Of a DNA stretch of 64,000 nt, positions 6,743 through 14,837 are shown piece after piece (the first letter of the stretch is position 1; every line of letters starts with the position of its first letter). Source of the DNA: Nocardioides perillae (GTDB taxonomy: Bacteria; Actinomycetota; Actinomycetes; Propionibacteriales; Nocardioidaceae); NCBI RefSeq assembly GCF_013409425.1, contig NZ_JACCAC010000001.1:1426001-1490000 (forward strand), read 5' to 3'. Under the pieces are notes generated by a model. That model worked only from the letters and a program-made list of their open reading frames with translations. It was not told where the DNA came from and did not search any database. The position numbers were made by a program, and so were the translations under genes.

Positions 6743-8476
6743 GTGCCCGCCATCGTCATCGCGGCTGCCGTCGGGGTCTGCTTCTTCCTCGGCTACCGCT
6801 ACTACTCGCTCTACCTCGCCGACAAGGTCTTCGGGCGCGACCCGGCCTTCGTGACGCCGGCCCACGTCCACGCCGACGGCGTCGACTTCGTGCCGACGAA
6901 CAAGCACGTGGTCTTCGGCCACCACTTCACCTCGGTCGCGGGTGCCGCGCCGATCGTGGGCCCGGCGATCGCGGCGCTGTGGGGCTGGGGCCCCGCGCTG
7001 GCCTGGATCGTGCTCGGCACGATCTTCGCCGCGGGCGTCCACGACACCGGCTCGCTCGCGGTCTCGGTGCGCCACGGGGCGAAGAACATCGGCACCATCG
7101 CCAAGGACGTCATCAGCACCCGGGCGCGCACGCTCTTCCTGCTGATCATCTTCTTCCTGCTGACCCTGGTGAACGCCGTCTTCGCGGTCGTCATCGGCAA
7201 CCTCTTCGTCGCCAACCCGGGCGCGGTCATCCCGATCTTCGTCGAGATCCCGCTGGCCATCGGCATCGGTCAGTACATCTACCGCACCCGCTCGGCGGCG
7301 CTCGTGCCCTCGATCCTGGGCGTCATCGGCCTCTACCTGCTCATCTGGGTCGGCCAGCAGGTGCCGATCGAGGTGACCGGCCTCGCGAACGCGCTCGGCG
7401 TGGAGCAGGAGCGCAACGTCTGGGTCGTCATCCTCTTCGTCTACGCCTTCATCGCCTCGCGGCTGCCGGTGTGGATGCTGCTGCAGCCCCGCGACTACAT
7501 CAACTCCCACCAGCTCTTCATCGCCCTCGGCGTCATCGGCCTCGGCATGCTGGTCGGCTGGAACACCGTGGTGGCGCCGGTGGTCAACGACGTGCCGGAG
7601 GGCACGCCGTCGATCTTCCCGTTCCTCTTCATCACCATCGCGTGCGGCGCGATCTCGGGCTTCCACTCCCTGGTCTCCTCCGGCACCACCTCGAAGCAGA
7701 TCGACAAGGAGGACGACGTCCGCTTCGTCGGCTACCTCGGCGCCGTCGGCGAGGGATCGCTGGCCACCGGCGCGCTGCTCGCGGTCACCGCGGGCGTCGC
7801 GGCCTCGCAGGCCGACTGGAACGCGCTCTACCCCGACTTCGCCACCGCCTCCGGCGGCGCCGTGGGCAACTTCGTCAACGGCGTCGGCGTCTTCGCCAAC
7901 AACCTGGGCATCCCGCTCGACCTCGCGGTCATCTTCGCCGCGGTCGTCGTCATCTCCTTCGCCGCCACCACCATGGACACCGGTGTCCGGCTGCAGCGCT
8001 ACGTCGTGCAGGAGATCGCCGAGATCGCCGGCTGGCACAAGCTGGCGCGCAACCTCACGCTCGCCGGCATCGTCGCGGTCGTCGTGCCGCTGGCGATGGC
8101 GCTGCTCCCGGGCGGCGGCGAGGCCGGCTACACCTTCGGCGTGCTGTGGCAGCTCTTCGGCACGACCAACCAGCTCACGGCCGGGCTCGCGCTCGCGGTC
8201 ATCGCGGTCTGGGTCACCAAGAACGGCCGCAACCCCGTGCCGGTGCTCGTGCCCCTCGTCGGCCTCTTGATCATGACGTCGTGGGCGCTGGTCGAGAACC
8301 TCCGCAACTTCGTGGAGGCCGGCGAGTGGGTGCTCGCCCCGCTCGACGCGATCATCTTCGTGCTGGCGGTCTGGTTGGTCGTCGAGGCGTTCTTGGCCCT
8401 GCGCGGCTCACGCGGGCGTGGTGCCCGCACCGACGCCGCCCCGGTCGACGACGACAGCCCGGTCGGACGCGCGTGA
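6743..8476 (+). CDS. cstA: CstA/BtsT-family carbon starvation transporter
   Basis: 577 residues of alternating hydrophobic segments with the family hallmarks RYYSLYLADKVFGRDP, DGVDFVPTNKHVVFGHHF near the N-terminus, FAAGVHDTGSLAVSVRHG, FHSLVSSGTTSKQ and WQLFGTTNQLTAGLAL. CstA proteins are inner-membrane carriers; the E. coli homologues take up pyruvate (BtsT, CstA) and peptides when carbon is short. AGGAGG 6 nt before the GTG sets the start. Length is intermediate between the short and long forms. It overlaps the next gene by 4 nt (GTGA), so the two are translationally coupled. Regulation by carbon status is plausible from the dyad in its promoter. Confidence 0.92.
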   Translation: MPAIVIAAAVGVCFFLGYRYYSLYLADKVFGRDPAFVTPAHVHADGVDFVPTNKHVVFGHHFTSVAGAAPIVGPAIAALWGWGPALAWIVLGTIFAAGVHDTGSLAVSVRHGAKNIGTIAKDVISTRARTLFLLIIFFLLTLVNAVFAVVIGNLFVANPGAVIPIFVEIPLAIGIGQYIYRTRSAALVPSILGVIGLYLLIWVGQQVPIEVTGLANALGVEQERNVWVVILFVYAFIASRLPVWMLLQPRDYINSHQLFIALGVIGLGMLVGWNTVVAPVVNDVPEGTPSIFPFLFITIACGAISGFHSLVSSGTTSKQIDKEDDVRFVGYLGAVGEGSLATGALLAVTAGVAASQADWNALYPDFATASGGAVGNFVNGVGVFANNLGIPLDLAVIFAAVVVISFAATTMDTGVRLQRYVVQEIAEIAGWHKLARNLTLAGIVAVVVPLAMALLPGGGEAGYTFGVLWQLFGTTNQLTAGLALAVIAVWVTKNGRNPVPVLVPLVGLLIMTSWALVENLRNFVEAGEWVLAPLDAIIFVLAVWLVVEAFLALRGSRGRGARTDAAPVDDDSPVGRA

Positions 8477-8967
8477 GCACGCGGTCGGGCGGGGCCGACC
8501 CGGAGCCCCGGGTCGTCCTCGTCCGGCCGTGGACCGACGGCCACGGCGGCGGTGGCTGCTGCGGTGGCGAGGTGCGCGACGGGATCGCGCTCGACGGCTC
8601 CCGGCTCGCGCCGGCGCCCGACCCGGCGCACGTGCACGCACCCGCGCCGGCCGACGTGGTGGGGGAGGTGTGGCGCGCCGTGCGCGCGGCGCTGCCGGCG
8701 GTCGACGTGCAGGTGGTGAGTGCCGGCAACCCCTGGCTGGCCGCCCACGTCCTGCGCGCCGTACGCCGCCACGACGGGCTCGGCGCCGGCCTGCGGGCCG
8801 CCCTCGGCTCGTCGGCCGCGGGCGCGGTGCTGGTCGACGGGCGCCGCGTCGCGGACCTCGAGACCGAGCCGGTCGCCACCGTGGTGGAGGCGGTGGTCGA
8901 CGCGGTGGTCGCCGCCGTCGCGGGGCACACCCGCGCCGGTGGGGGCGGGCAGCCGCGCGCTCGATAG
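8473..8967 (+). CDS. Small CC-GG protein coupled to CstA, thioredoxin-fold candidate
   Basis: 164 residues. The N-terminal part VVLVRPWTDGHGGGGCCGGEVRDGI has vicinal cysteines 29 and 30 in a glycine-rich loop after a strand; then come helix DVVGEVWRAVRAALP, strand VDVQVVSAGNPWL, helices, strand AAGAVLVDGRRV and helix VATVVEAVVDAV, an alternation compatible with a thioredoxin-like fold. No signal peptide or membrane segment is evident. It overlaps the cstA stop by 4 nt, so it likely works with the transporter. In proteobacteria the coupled CstA partner is the unrelated 65-residue YbdD/DUF466 protein; here that gene is absent from this position. Function unknown. Confidence 0.7.
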   Translation: MSTRSGGADPEPRVVLVRPWTDGHGGGGCCGGEVRDGIALDGSRLAPAPDPAHVHAPAPADVVGEVWRAVRAALPAVDVQVVSAGNPWLAAHVLRAVRRHDGLGAGLRAALGSSAAGAVLVDGRRVADLETEPVATVVEAVVDAVVAAVAGHTRAGGGGQPRAR

Positions 8968-8977
8968 CGTCGGCGCC

Positions 8978-10000
8978 ATGACGCACCCTCAGGCACCCCT
9001 GGAGCAGCGCACCCTCGGCCGGACCGGGCGGGAGGTCTCGGTCGTCGGCCTCGGCACCTGGCAGCTCGGCGCCGACTGGGGCGACGTCAGCGAGGCCGAC
9101 GCCCTCGACGTGCTCGCCGCCTCGGTCGAGGAGGGCGTGACCGTCCTCGACACCGCCGACGTCTACGGCGACGGCCGCAGCGAGCAGCTGATCGGCCGCT
9201 TCCTCGCCGAGCACCCCGACCTCGCCGGGCGGATCACCGTCGCCACCAAGATGGGCCGGCGCGTGGAGCAGGTGCCGGAGCACTACACGCTCGAGGCCTT
9301 CCGCGAGTGGACCGACCGCTCGCGCCGCAACCTCGGCGTCGACACCCTCGACCTGGTGCAGCTGCACTGCCCGCCGAGCGAGGTCATCGACGCCGACGCG
9401 ACCTACGACGCCCTCGACACCGTGGTCGCGGAGGGCCGCACCGCGGCGTACGCCGTCTCCGTCGAGACCGTCGCCCAGGCCCGCTCCGCGATCGCGCGGC
9501 CGGGCGTGGCCAGCGTGCAGCTGATCATGAACGCCTTCCGCCTCAAGCCGCTCGACGAGGTGCTGCCCGCGGCGGTCGACGCCGGGGTCGGCATCGTGGT
9601 GCGGGTGCCGCTGGCCTCGGGGCTGCTGAGCGGGAAGTACGACCGCTCCACCACCTTCGCCGCCGACGACCACCGCAGCTACAACCGCGACGGCAGCGCC
9701 TTCGACGTCGGCGAGACCTTCAGCGGCGTCGACTTCGAGACCGGCCTCGCCGCGGCGGAGGAGTTCACCACGCTCGTGCGCGAGCACGGTCCCGAGGGCG
9801 CCACCCCGGCCCAGGTCGCGATCGCCTGGTGCGTGCAGCAGGTCGGCGTCACCACGGTCATCCCGGGTGCCCGCAACCCCGAGCAGGCGCGCGCCAACGC
9901 CGCCGCCGGCCGCCTCGGCCCGCTCGCCCCCGAGCTCACCGACGGCGTGCGTCGGCTCTACGACGCCCGCATCCGCGAGCAGGTCCACTCCCGCTGGTGA
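8978..10000 (+). CDS. Aldo/keto reductase
   Basis: 340 residues, an (alpha/beta)8 barrel NADPH-dependent oxidoreductase. The catalytic tetrad is visible: Asp58 and Tyr63 in LDTADVYGDGRSE, Lys91 in VATKMG and His130 in DLVQLHCP. The C-terminal AIAWCVQQVGVTTVIPGARNPEQARANAAA is the cofactor-binding end typical of the YajO/YhdN-like bacterial AKR branch. ATG start; -10-like TAGCGT ends 7 nt upstream, so likely leaderless and separate from the cstA unit. Substrate not predictable. Two hairpins follow the gene. Confidence 0.9.
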   Translation: MTHPQAPLEQRTLGRTGREVSVVGLGTWQLGADWGDVSEADALDVLAASVEEGVTVLDTADVYGDGRSEQLIGRFLAEHPDLAGRITVATKMGRRVEQVPEHYTLEAFREWTDRSRRNLGVDTLDLVQLHCPPSEVIDADATYDALDTVVAEGRTAAYAVSVETVAQARSAIARPGVASVQLIMNAFRLKPLDEVLPAAVDAGVGIVVRVPLASGLLSGKYDRSTTFAADDHRSYNRDGSAFDVGETFSGVDFETGLAAAEEFTTLVREHGPEGATPAQVAIAWCVQQVGVTTVIPGARNPEQARANAAAGRLGPLAPELTDGVRRLYDARIREQVHSRW

Positions 10001-10007
10001 CGGGCGA

Positions 10008-10029
10008 CCGCCGGCGCTGAGGCCGGCGG
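10008..10029 (+). terminator. Short hairpin after aldo/keto reductase gene
   Basis: CCGCCGGC (10008-10015) and GCCGGCGG (10022-10029) with a 6-nt loop. Confidence 0.45.
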
Positions 10030-10036
10030 GGACACC

Positions 10037-10071
10037 GGGAGTCCTCGCGCACCAGGTGAGCGAGGACTCCC
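10037..10071. terminator. Bidirectional terminator between convergent genes
   Basis: GGGAGTCCTCGC (10037-10048) and GCGAGGACTCCC (10060-10071) form a perfect 12-bp stem with an 11-nt loop, placed between the convergent aldo/keto reductase and acyl-CoA dehydrogenase genes. Confidence 0.75.
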
Positions 10072-10080
10072 GCTGTCCTG

Positions 10081-11229
10081 TCAGGCGCCGAGGGGGTCGA
10101 GGTCCTCGTGCTGGCCGACGACCTCGGCGAGGCGGCCGAGGTGGTGGTCGCCGTCGCCCAGCAGGTGGTCGAGGGCGGTGAGGCGCGCGGTGTAGGAGCC
10201 GATGGCGTACTCGGCGGTCATGCCGATGCCGCCGTGCAGCTGGATCGCCTCCTGGCCGATGTGGCGCGCGGCGCGGGAGACCTGCAGGGCGGCGCGGGCG
10301 GCCGCGTCGGAGGCCCGCTCGCGGTCACCGGTCATCAGCACCATGAGGGCCCACGCCGCGACCGAGCGCGCGAGCTCGAGCGAGACGTACATGTCCGCGG
10401 AGCGGAAGGTGAGTGCCTGGAAGGTGTTGAGCGTGACGCCGAACTGCTTGCGGCTCTTGAGGTAGCCCGAGGTGGCCTCGAGTGCGTAGGCCATCGCGCC
10501 GAGCGCCTCGTGGCAGGCCACGATCCGGCCGATGTCCATGACCGTCGCGATGCTGTCGGTCAGGTCGAGGCCGGGCGCGCCGAGCGGGGTGCCCGGCGTG
10601 CCGTCGAGGACGACCTTGGCCGCGCGGGAGCCGTCGAAGAGCGGGTAGCCCTCGCGGGACAGCCCGGCGGCGTCGGGCTGCACCAGGAAGGCGCCGGTGC
10701 CGCCGTCGGGCAGCGCGGCGGTGACCACGAGCAGGCCGGCGTGGGCACCGAAGGGCACGGGCTCCTTGGTGCCGGTGAGCGTCCAGGTGTCCCCGTCGGC
10801 GCTCGCGGTCACCGACTCGGCCGAGGGCGACCAGCGCGAGCCGGGCTCGGCGTGGGCCAGGGCCGGCACCAGCTCGCCGGCGGTCAGCGCGCCCAGCACC
10901 TCGGCGCGCTGCTCGGGCGAGCCGGCCGCCGCGACCAGGCCGCCGGCCAGCACGACGGCGGTCAGGAACGGCTCGGGCGCGATGACCCGGCCGAGCTCCT
11001 CGGCGACGATCGCGACCTCGGCCGGGCCGGCGCCCGACCCGCCGTCGTCCTCCCCGAAGGGCAGCCCGAGCACGCCCATCTCGGCCAGGCGCGCCCACAT
11101 CGTCTCGTCGTAGCCCGGGTCGGCCTTGGTGGTCTGGCGGCGCAGCTCGAAGTCGGAGTACTGCTTGCCGACCAGCCCGCGCACGGCCTCGCGCAGCGCC
11201 TGCTGCTCCTCGTCGTGGCTGAAGTCCAT
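10081..11229 (-). CDS. Acyl-CoA dehydrogenase, non-catalytic partner subunit
   Basis: 382 residues with the full acyl-CoA dehydrogenase fold: N-terminal helical domain, mid beta-barrel (ESVTASADGDTWTLTGTKEPVPFG) and C-terminal helices ending QLHGGIGMTAEYAIGSYTARL. Neither usual catalytic glutamate position is filled: helix G reads MDIGRIVACHEALG, and the C-terminal loop lacks the YEG motif. Such subunits pair with a catalytic partner in alpha2beta2 FadE complexes (as in mycobacterial steroid FadEs and pimeloyl-CoA dehydrogenases). The upstream gene, 25 nt away, is the obvious partner. AAGGAG 8 nt before the ATG. Steroid side-chain, dicarboxylate or branched acyl-CoA are possible substrates; I cannot choose. 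Confidence 0.85.
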   Translation of the reverse strand: MDFSHDEEQQALREAVRGLVGKQYSDFELRRQTTKADPGYDETMWARLAEMGVLGLPFGEDDGGSGAGPAEVAIVAEELGRVIAPEPFLTAVVLAGGLVAAAGSPEQRAEVLGALTAGELVPALAHAEPGSRWSPSAESVTASADGDTWTLTGTKEPVPFGAHAGLLVVTAALPDGGTGAFLVQPDAAGLSREGYPLFDGSRAAKVVLDGTPGTPLGAPGLDLTDSIATVMDIGRIVACHEALGAMAYALEATSGYLKSRKQFGVTLNTFQALTFRSADMYVSLELARSVAAWALMVLMTGDRERASDAAARAALQVSRAARHIGQEAIQLHGGIGMTAEYAIGSYTARLTALDHLLGDGDHHLGRLAEVVGQHEDLDPLGA

Positions 11230-11254
11230 GTCTCGTCTCCTTCGGTCGGCCGGG

Positions 11255-12430
11255 TCAGAGGCCCAGGATCGTGCGGGCGATGATCTGGCGCTGGACCTCG
11301 TTGGAGCCGCCGTAGATGGAGGCCTTGCGGAGGTTCAGGTAGGTCGGCGTGGAGCGGCGCGCCCAGCCGGGCAGGGCGCTGTCGTCACCCGCGCCGGAGG
11401 CCAGCGACGCCGGCCCGGCGAGGTCGACCACCAGCTCGCTGACGGCCTGCTGCAGCTCGGTGCCCTTGAGCTTCAGCACCGAGCTGGCGGGGTGGGGCTT
11501 GCCGTCGGCGGAGTGCGCCACCACGCGCAGTGCGGTGAGCTCGAGGGCGAGCAGCTCGTTCTCGAGCTCCACGAAGCGGCTCGCGACGAGCGGGTCCTCG
11601 AGCAGCGTGCCGCCGCGGCTGCCGCGCTGCTCCTTCGCGAACCCCTTCGCCTGGGCCAGGATGCGCTTGGTCGCGCCCACGGGCGCGACGCCGACGCGCT
11701 CGTTGCCGAGCAGGAACTTCGCGATGTCCCAGCCGATGTTCTCCTCGCCGACGAGGTTCTCGGCCGGCACACGCACGTCCTCGAACCACACCTCGTTGAC
11801 CTCGTGGCCGCCGTCGATCAGCTCGATCGGGCGCACGGTCAGGCCGGGGGAGGTCATGTCGATGAGCAGCATCGAGATGCCGCGCTGCTTCTTCACCTCG
11901 GGATCGGTGCGGACCAGCGTGAAGATCCAGTCGCCGTACTGCCCCAGGGTCGTCCACGTCTTCTGGCCGTTGACGACGTAGTCGTCGCCGTCGCGCACCG
12001 CGGTCGTGCGCAGCGAGGCGAGGTCGGAGCCGGCGTCGGGCTCGGAGAAGCCCTGGCTCCACCAGATGTCGAGGTTGGCGGTCTGCGGCAGGAAGCGCTG
12101 CTTGAGCTCCTCGGAGCCGAAGTGCGCGATGACGGGGCCGATCATCGAGGCGTTGAAGGCCAGCGGGATCGGCACGCAGGCGCGCTGCAGCTCCTCGTGC
12201 CAGATGTGGCGGCGGAGGGCCGACCAGTCCTGGCCGCCCCACTCGACGGGCCAGTTGGGCACGGCGAGGCCGGCGGCGTTGAGCACCCGCTGGGACTCGA
12301 CGATCTGCTCCTTCGAGAGCTCGCGGCCCTCGCGGACGGTGTCGCGGATCTCCTGCGGCACCTCGGTGGTGAAGAAGTCGCGCATCTCCTCGCGGAACGC
12401 GGCGTCCTCGGCGGACAGCTCCAGCTTCAT
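11255..12430 (-). CDS. Acyl-CoA dehydrogenase, catalytic subunit
   Basis: 391 residues. FAD/substrate motifs are GFSEPDAGSD (about 127-136) and YVVNGQKTWTT (about 151-161). The C-terminal loop reads IYGGSNEVQR with Gly where medium-chain enzymes have the catalytic Glu; instead FLLGNERVG puts Glu at about 244, the helix-G position used by isovaleryl- and FadE26-type enzymes. The ending resembles the large subunit of pimeloyl-CoA dehydrogenases. It is the first gene of a two-gene operon with the preceding non-catalytic subunit; AGGAGG lies 9 nt before the ATG. The first step of beta-oxidation (FAD-linked 2,3-dehydrogenation) is the expected reaction. Confidence 0.88.
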   Translation of the reverse strand: MKLELSAEDAAFREEMRDFFTTEVPQEIRDTVREGRELSKEQIVESQRVLNAAGLAVPNWPVEWGGQDWSALRRHIWHEELQRACVPIPLAFNASMIGPVIAHFGSEELKQRFLPQTANLDIWWSQGFSEPDAGSDLASLRTTAVRDGDDYVVNGQKTWTTLGQYGDWIFTLVRTDPEVKKQRGISMLLIDMTSPGLTVRPIELIDGGHEVNEVWFEDVRVPAENLVGEENIGWDIAKFLLGNERVGVAPVGATKRILAQAKGFAKEQRGSRGGTLLEDPLVASRFVELENELLALELTALRVVAHSADGKPHPASSVLKLKGTELQQAVSELVVDLAGPASLASGAGDDSALPGWARRSTPTYLNLRKASIYGGSNEVQRQIIARTILGL

Positions 12431-12581
12431 CGGCCCATGCCTCCTGTGCCTCCTCGTGGCTCCCGGCGACCGCGCGAGGCTGCTCGCGGGTCAGGTGCCC
12501 TCATCATGGCCGGTCGCGGCAACCGGCGGCGAGGGGGCCGCGGGTCGGTCGCGCGTTGGGTCGGCTCGTCACGATGGTGGG

Positions 12582-13265
12582 GTGGAGATGCAGCCCCGCC
12601 TCGTCGACGTGCACCGACCCCGCGACCCCGCCCGCGCCGAGGGCGTCGTGCTCGTGCTGCACGGAGGGGCCTCGCGCCAGGGCCGCCCGACGGTCAGCCC
12701 CACCCAGCTGTCGGTCGTGCGCATGGTGCCCGTCGCCCGCCGCGTCGCGCGCGCCGGCCGCGGCCGCCTGGCGGTGCACCGCCTCCTCAACACCTACCGC
12801 GGGTGGGACTCCGAGCACACCCCCGTCGACGACGCGCGCGCCGCGCTGCGCACCCTCACCGAGCAGTACGCCGGGCGGCCGGTCGCCCTCGTCGGCCACT
12901 CGCTCGGCGGCCGGGCGGCCCTCCTCGCCGGGCAGGCCGACGGCGTGGCGTCGGTGGTCGCGCTGAACCCGTGGCTCTACCCCCACGACGACGCCGACCT
13001 CACGGGTCGGCGGGTGCTCTTCGTGCACGGCACCGACGACCGGATCGCGCCGGCCGCGCACGCCGAGTCGGTCGCCCGGCGGCTCGGGCGCCGCGCCGAC
13101 GTCGGCTTCGTGCACGTGCCGGGCGGCAAGCACGCGATGCTGCGCCAGGGCTCCGTCTTCGAGCGGGCAGCGGCCGACTTCGTGTGCGCCACGCTGCTCG
13201 GCGACACCGTCGCCGACGGCCCCGTCGCGCGGGTCCTGGCCGGCGAGGCGGTCACCTCCGCCTGA
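12582..13265 (+). CDS. Alpha/beta hydrolase (dienelactone-hydrolase-like)
   Basis: 227 residues. LVLHGGAS gives the oxyanion strand, LVGHSLGGRAA the nucleophile elbow (Ser about 107), VHGTDDRIAP the Asp and GGKHAML the His. There is no signal peptide, so it is cytosolic; substrate unknown. GTG at 12582 is chosen because a -10-like CACGAT ends 6 nt upstream; the ATG 6 nt further in is the alternative. Divergent from the acyl-CoA dehydrogenase operon with a 151-bp shared upstream region. Confidence 0.8.
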   Translation: MEMQPRLVDVHRPRDPARAEGVVLVLHGGASRQGRPTVSPTQLSVVRMVPVARRVARAGRGRLAVHRLLNTYRGWDSEHTPVDDARAALRTLTEQYAGRPVALVGHSLGGRAALLAGQADGVASVVALNPWLYPHDDADLTGRRVLFVHGTDDRIAPAAHAESVARRLGRRADVGFVHVPGGKHAMLRQGSVFERAAADFVCATLLGDTVADGPVARVLAGEAVTSA

Positions 13266-13276
13266 CCCGCCGCGTC

Positions 13277-13316
13277 GGGCGCGGCCGGGCGCGGCTGGGC
13301 GCGGCTGGGCGCGGCC
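13277..13316. repeat. Four perfect 10-bp tandem repeats (GGGCGCGGCY)
   Basis: Four head-to-tail copies of GGGCGCGGC followed by C or T lie between the convergent hydrolase and nei1 genes. Possible slippage tract; no coding role. Confidence 0.8.
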
Positions 13317-13331
13317 GGGGGTGGCGGCGCC

Positions 13332-14162
13332 TCAGCCGCCCTCCGGCTGGCACACCGGGCACCAGAAGACGTTGCGCGCGGCCTGCACGGCCGCCTGCAC
13401 CGGCGTGCCGCAGCGCCGGCACGGCAGGCCCGTGCGGCGGTAGACGTAGTGCGCGTCGACGCGGCGTGCGGGACCGCCGGCGCGCTCGCGGTCCTCCGGC
13501 TCGGTGGTCACGATCCGCCCGGAGCGCACCCCCGCGCGCATCAGCAGGACCAGGTCGTCCCACAGCGCCCGCCACACCGCCTCGGGCACCTGCCGACCGG
13601 GGAGCAGCGGGTGCAGCCCGTGACGGAAGAGCAGCTCGGCGCGGTAGACGTTGCCGATCCCGGCCACGACGGCCTGGTCCATCAGCAGCGTGCCGACCGG
13701 GGCGCGGCTGCCGAGGATGCGCGCCGTCGCCCGGTCGGGCTGCACGCCGGCGCGCAGCGGGTCGGGCCCGAGCCGGGACACCAGGGCGTCGCGCTCGGGG
13801 GCCTCGAGCAGCTCGCACGCGATGGGGCCGCGCAGGTCGAGCCAGTGCTCGTCGGACTCCAGGCGCAGCCGCAGCGCACCTCGCGCCTCGGGGGCCGGGC
13901 CGGCGCCGTCGGCGAACTTCCCGTAGAGCCCGAGGTGGACGTGCAGGAGGCGGGTCGGGCGAGCCCGCGGCGGCGCGCCGGGCTCGACGTACTCGTGGAA
14001 GAGGTGCTTGCCCCACGCGTCGGTGCGGCGCAGCTCGAGGCCGTCGAGCAGCGCGGCGCCCTCGGCGAAGCGGCCCTGCGGGCTGCTGGCGCGCACGACG
14101 GCGCCCTGCAGCAGCCGTCGGTGCCGACGGGCCAGGCGGTGGATGGTGTGACCCTCGGGCAC
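13332..14162 (-). CDS. nei1: Endonuclease VIII-like DNA glycosylase Nei1
   Basis: 276 residues. The N-terminus MPEGHTIHRLAR supplies the catalytic Pro2 and Glu3 after Met removal and is the Nei1 type of actinobacteria (M. tuberculosis Rv2464c-like) rather than Fpg (MPELPE). SPQGRF and AWGKHLFH follow; the H2TH region contains DQAVVAGIGNVYRAELLF, and the C-terminal zinc finger is CRRCGTP ... FWCPVCQ. It should excise oxidised pyrimidines with beta,delta-lyase activity. The start GTG is 6 nt after TAGGCT, whose TAG is the stop codon of mug, so the two repair genes are adjacent on one strand with a 9-nt gap. Confidence 0.9.
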   Translation of the reverse strand: MPEGHTIHRLARRHRRLLQGAVVRASSPQGRFAEGAALLDGLELRRTDAWGKHLFHEYVEPGAPPRARPTRLLHVHLGLYGKFADGAGPAPEARGALRLRLESDEHWLDLRGPIACELLEAPERDALVSRLGPDPLRAGVQPDRATARILGSRAPVGTLLMDQAVVAGIGNVYRAELLFRHGLHPLLPGRQVPEAVWRALWDDLVLLMRAGVRSGRIVTTEPEDRERAGGPARRVDAHYVYRRTGLPCRRCGTPVQAAVQAARNVFWCPVCQPEGG

Positions 14163-14168
14163 GCGCTG

Positions 14169-14174
14169 AGCCTA
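14169..14174 (-). promoter_or_regulatory. -10-like TAGGCT for nei1 overlapping the mug stop codon
   Basis: Reading on the minus strand, TAGGCT then 6 nt then the GTG of nei1; TAG is also the stop codon of mug. Confidence 0.5.
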
Positions 14175-14762
14175 GGCAGGCGGGGCCAGCACGCCGGCCG
14201 CCCGCGCGGCCTCGGCGTAGGCCTCGGCGAGCGTCGCGGTCGTCTCGTGCGCGTTCAGCCCCGAGGGGTTCGGCACGACCCACACCTCCGTGGCGCCCCA
14301 GCGCTCCGGCTGCCTGCCCGGGGTCGCGCGGGGGAGGGAGAAGGCCGTGCGGTACGCCGTGACGCCGGCGACCGCCACCACCACCGGCCGCTCCCGCTCG
14401 ACCAGTGCGCGCAGGACAGCGCCGCCCTCGCGCAGCTCGGCGGGCGTGAGCTCGGCGGCCCGGGCGGTGGCGCGGCGGGCCAGGTTGGTGATGCCGATGC
14501 CCCGGGCCCGCACGTGCGCCCGGTCGTCGTCGGTCATGCCGTCGGAGGGCGAGATCCGCCGCTCGACCACGCCACCGAGGTGCATCGCCGGCCAGAAGCG
14601 GTTGGCGGGGTGGGCGAAGTGGGTCTGCGTGGCCGCGGTCCACAGACCGGGGTTGATGCCGACCACCAGCAGCCGCAGCGGCGGGTCCCCGGGTCCGGGC
14701 AGCAGGTCGGGCACCTCCGCGTCGTAGAACGACGAGAGCTCGGCGCGGGTGAAGCGGGCCAC
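14172..14762 (-). CDS. mug: G/U mismatch-specific DNA glycosylase (Mug/TDG family)
   Basis: 196 residues. VVGINPGLWTAATQTHFAHPANRFWPAMH contains the Mug active-site motif (GINPG, with Asn as the water-positioning residue) and the substrate-pocket FAHPANRFW; the second motif is NPSGLNAH near 165. The family removes uracil or ethenocytosine opposite guanine. GTG start at 14762 has a -10-like CACGCT 7 nt upstream on its strand; the open frame continues upstream but across unrelated genes. Immediately precedes nei1. Confidence 0.9.
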   Translation of the reverse strand: MARFTRAELSSFYDAEVPDLLPGPGDPPLRLLVVGINPGLWTAATQTHFAHPANRFWPAMHLGGVVERRISPSDGMTDDDRAHVRARGIGITNLARRATARAAELTPAELREGGAVLRALVERERPVVVAVAGVTAYRTAFSLPRATPGRQPERWGATEVWVVPNPSGLNAHETTATLAEAYAEAARAAGVLAPPA

Positions 14763-14837
14763 GAGCCGCAGCGTGGCACACGGTCGGTGGCGGGGCCCTC
14801 GGCGGAACCGGGCCCGACCGGCTACCGTCCCAGGACT

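Noticed and set aside
6545..8038. Long minus-strand extension of the 5744-6544 gene across cstA
   Set aside because: It is antisense to an obvious transporter gene, is full of low-complexity Asp/Val/Arg residues, and results from GC-rich frame openness.
8545..8600. Metal-binding or selenoprotein interpretation of the CCGG loop
   Set aside because: No in-frame TGA or further conserved metal ligands; only a redox-loop hypothesis is left.
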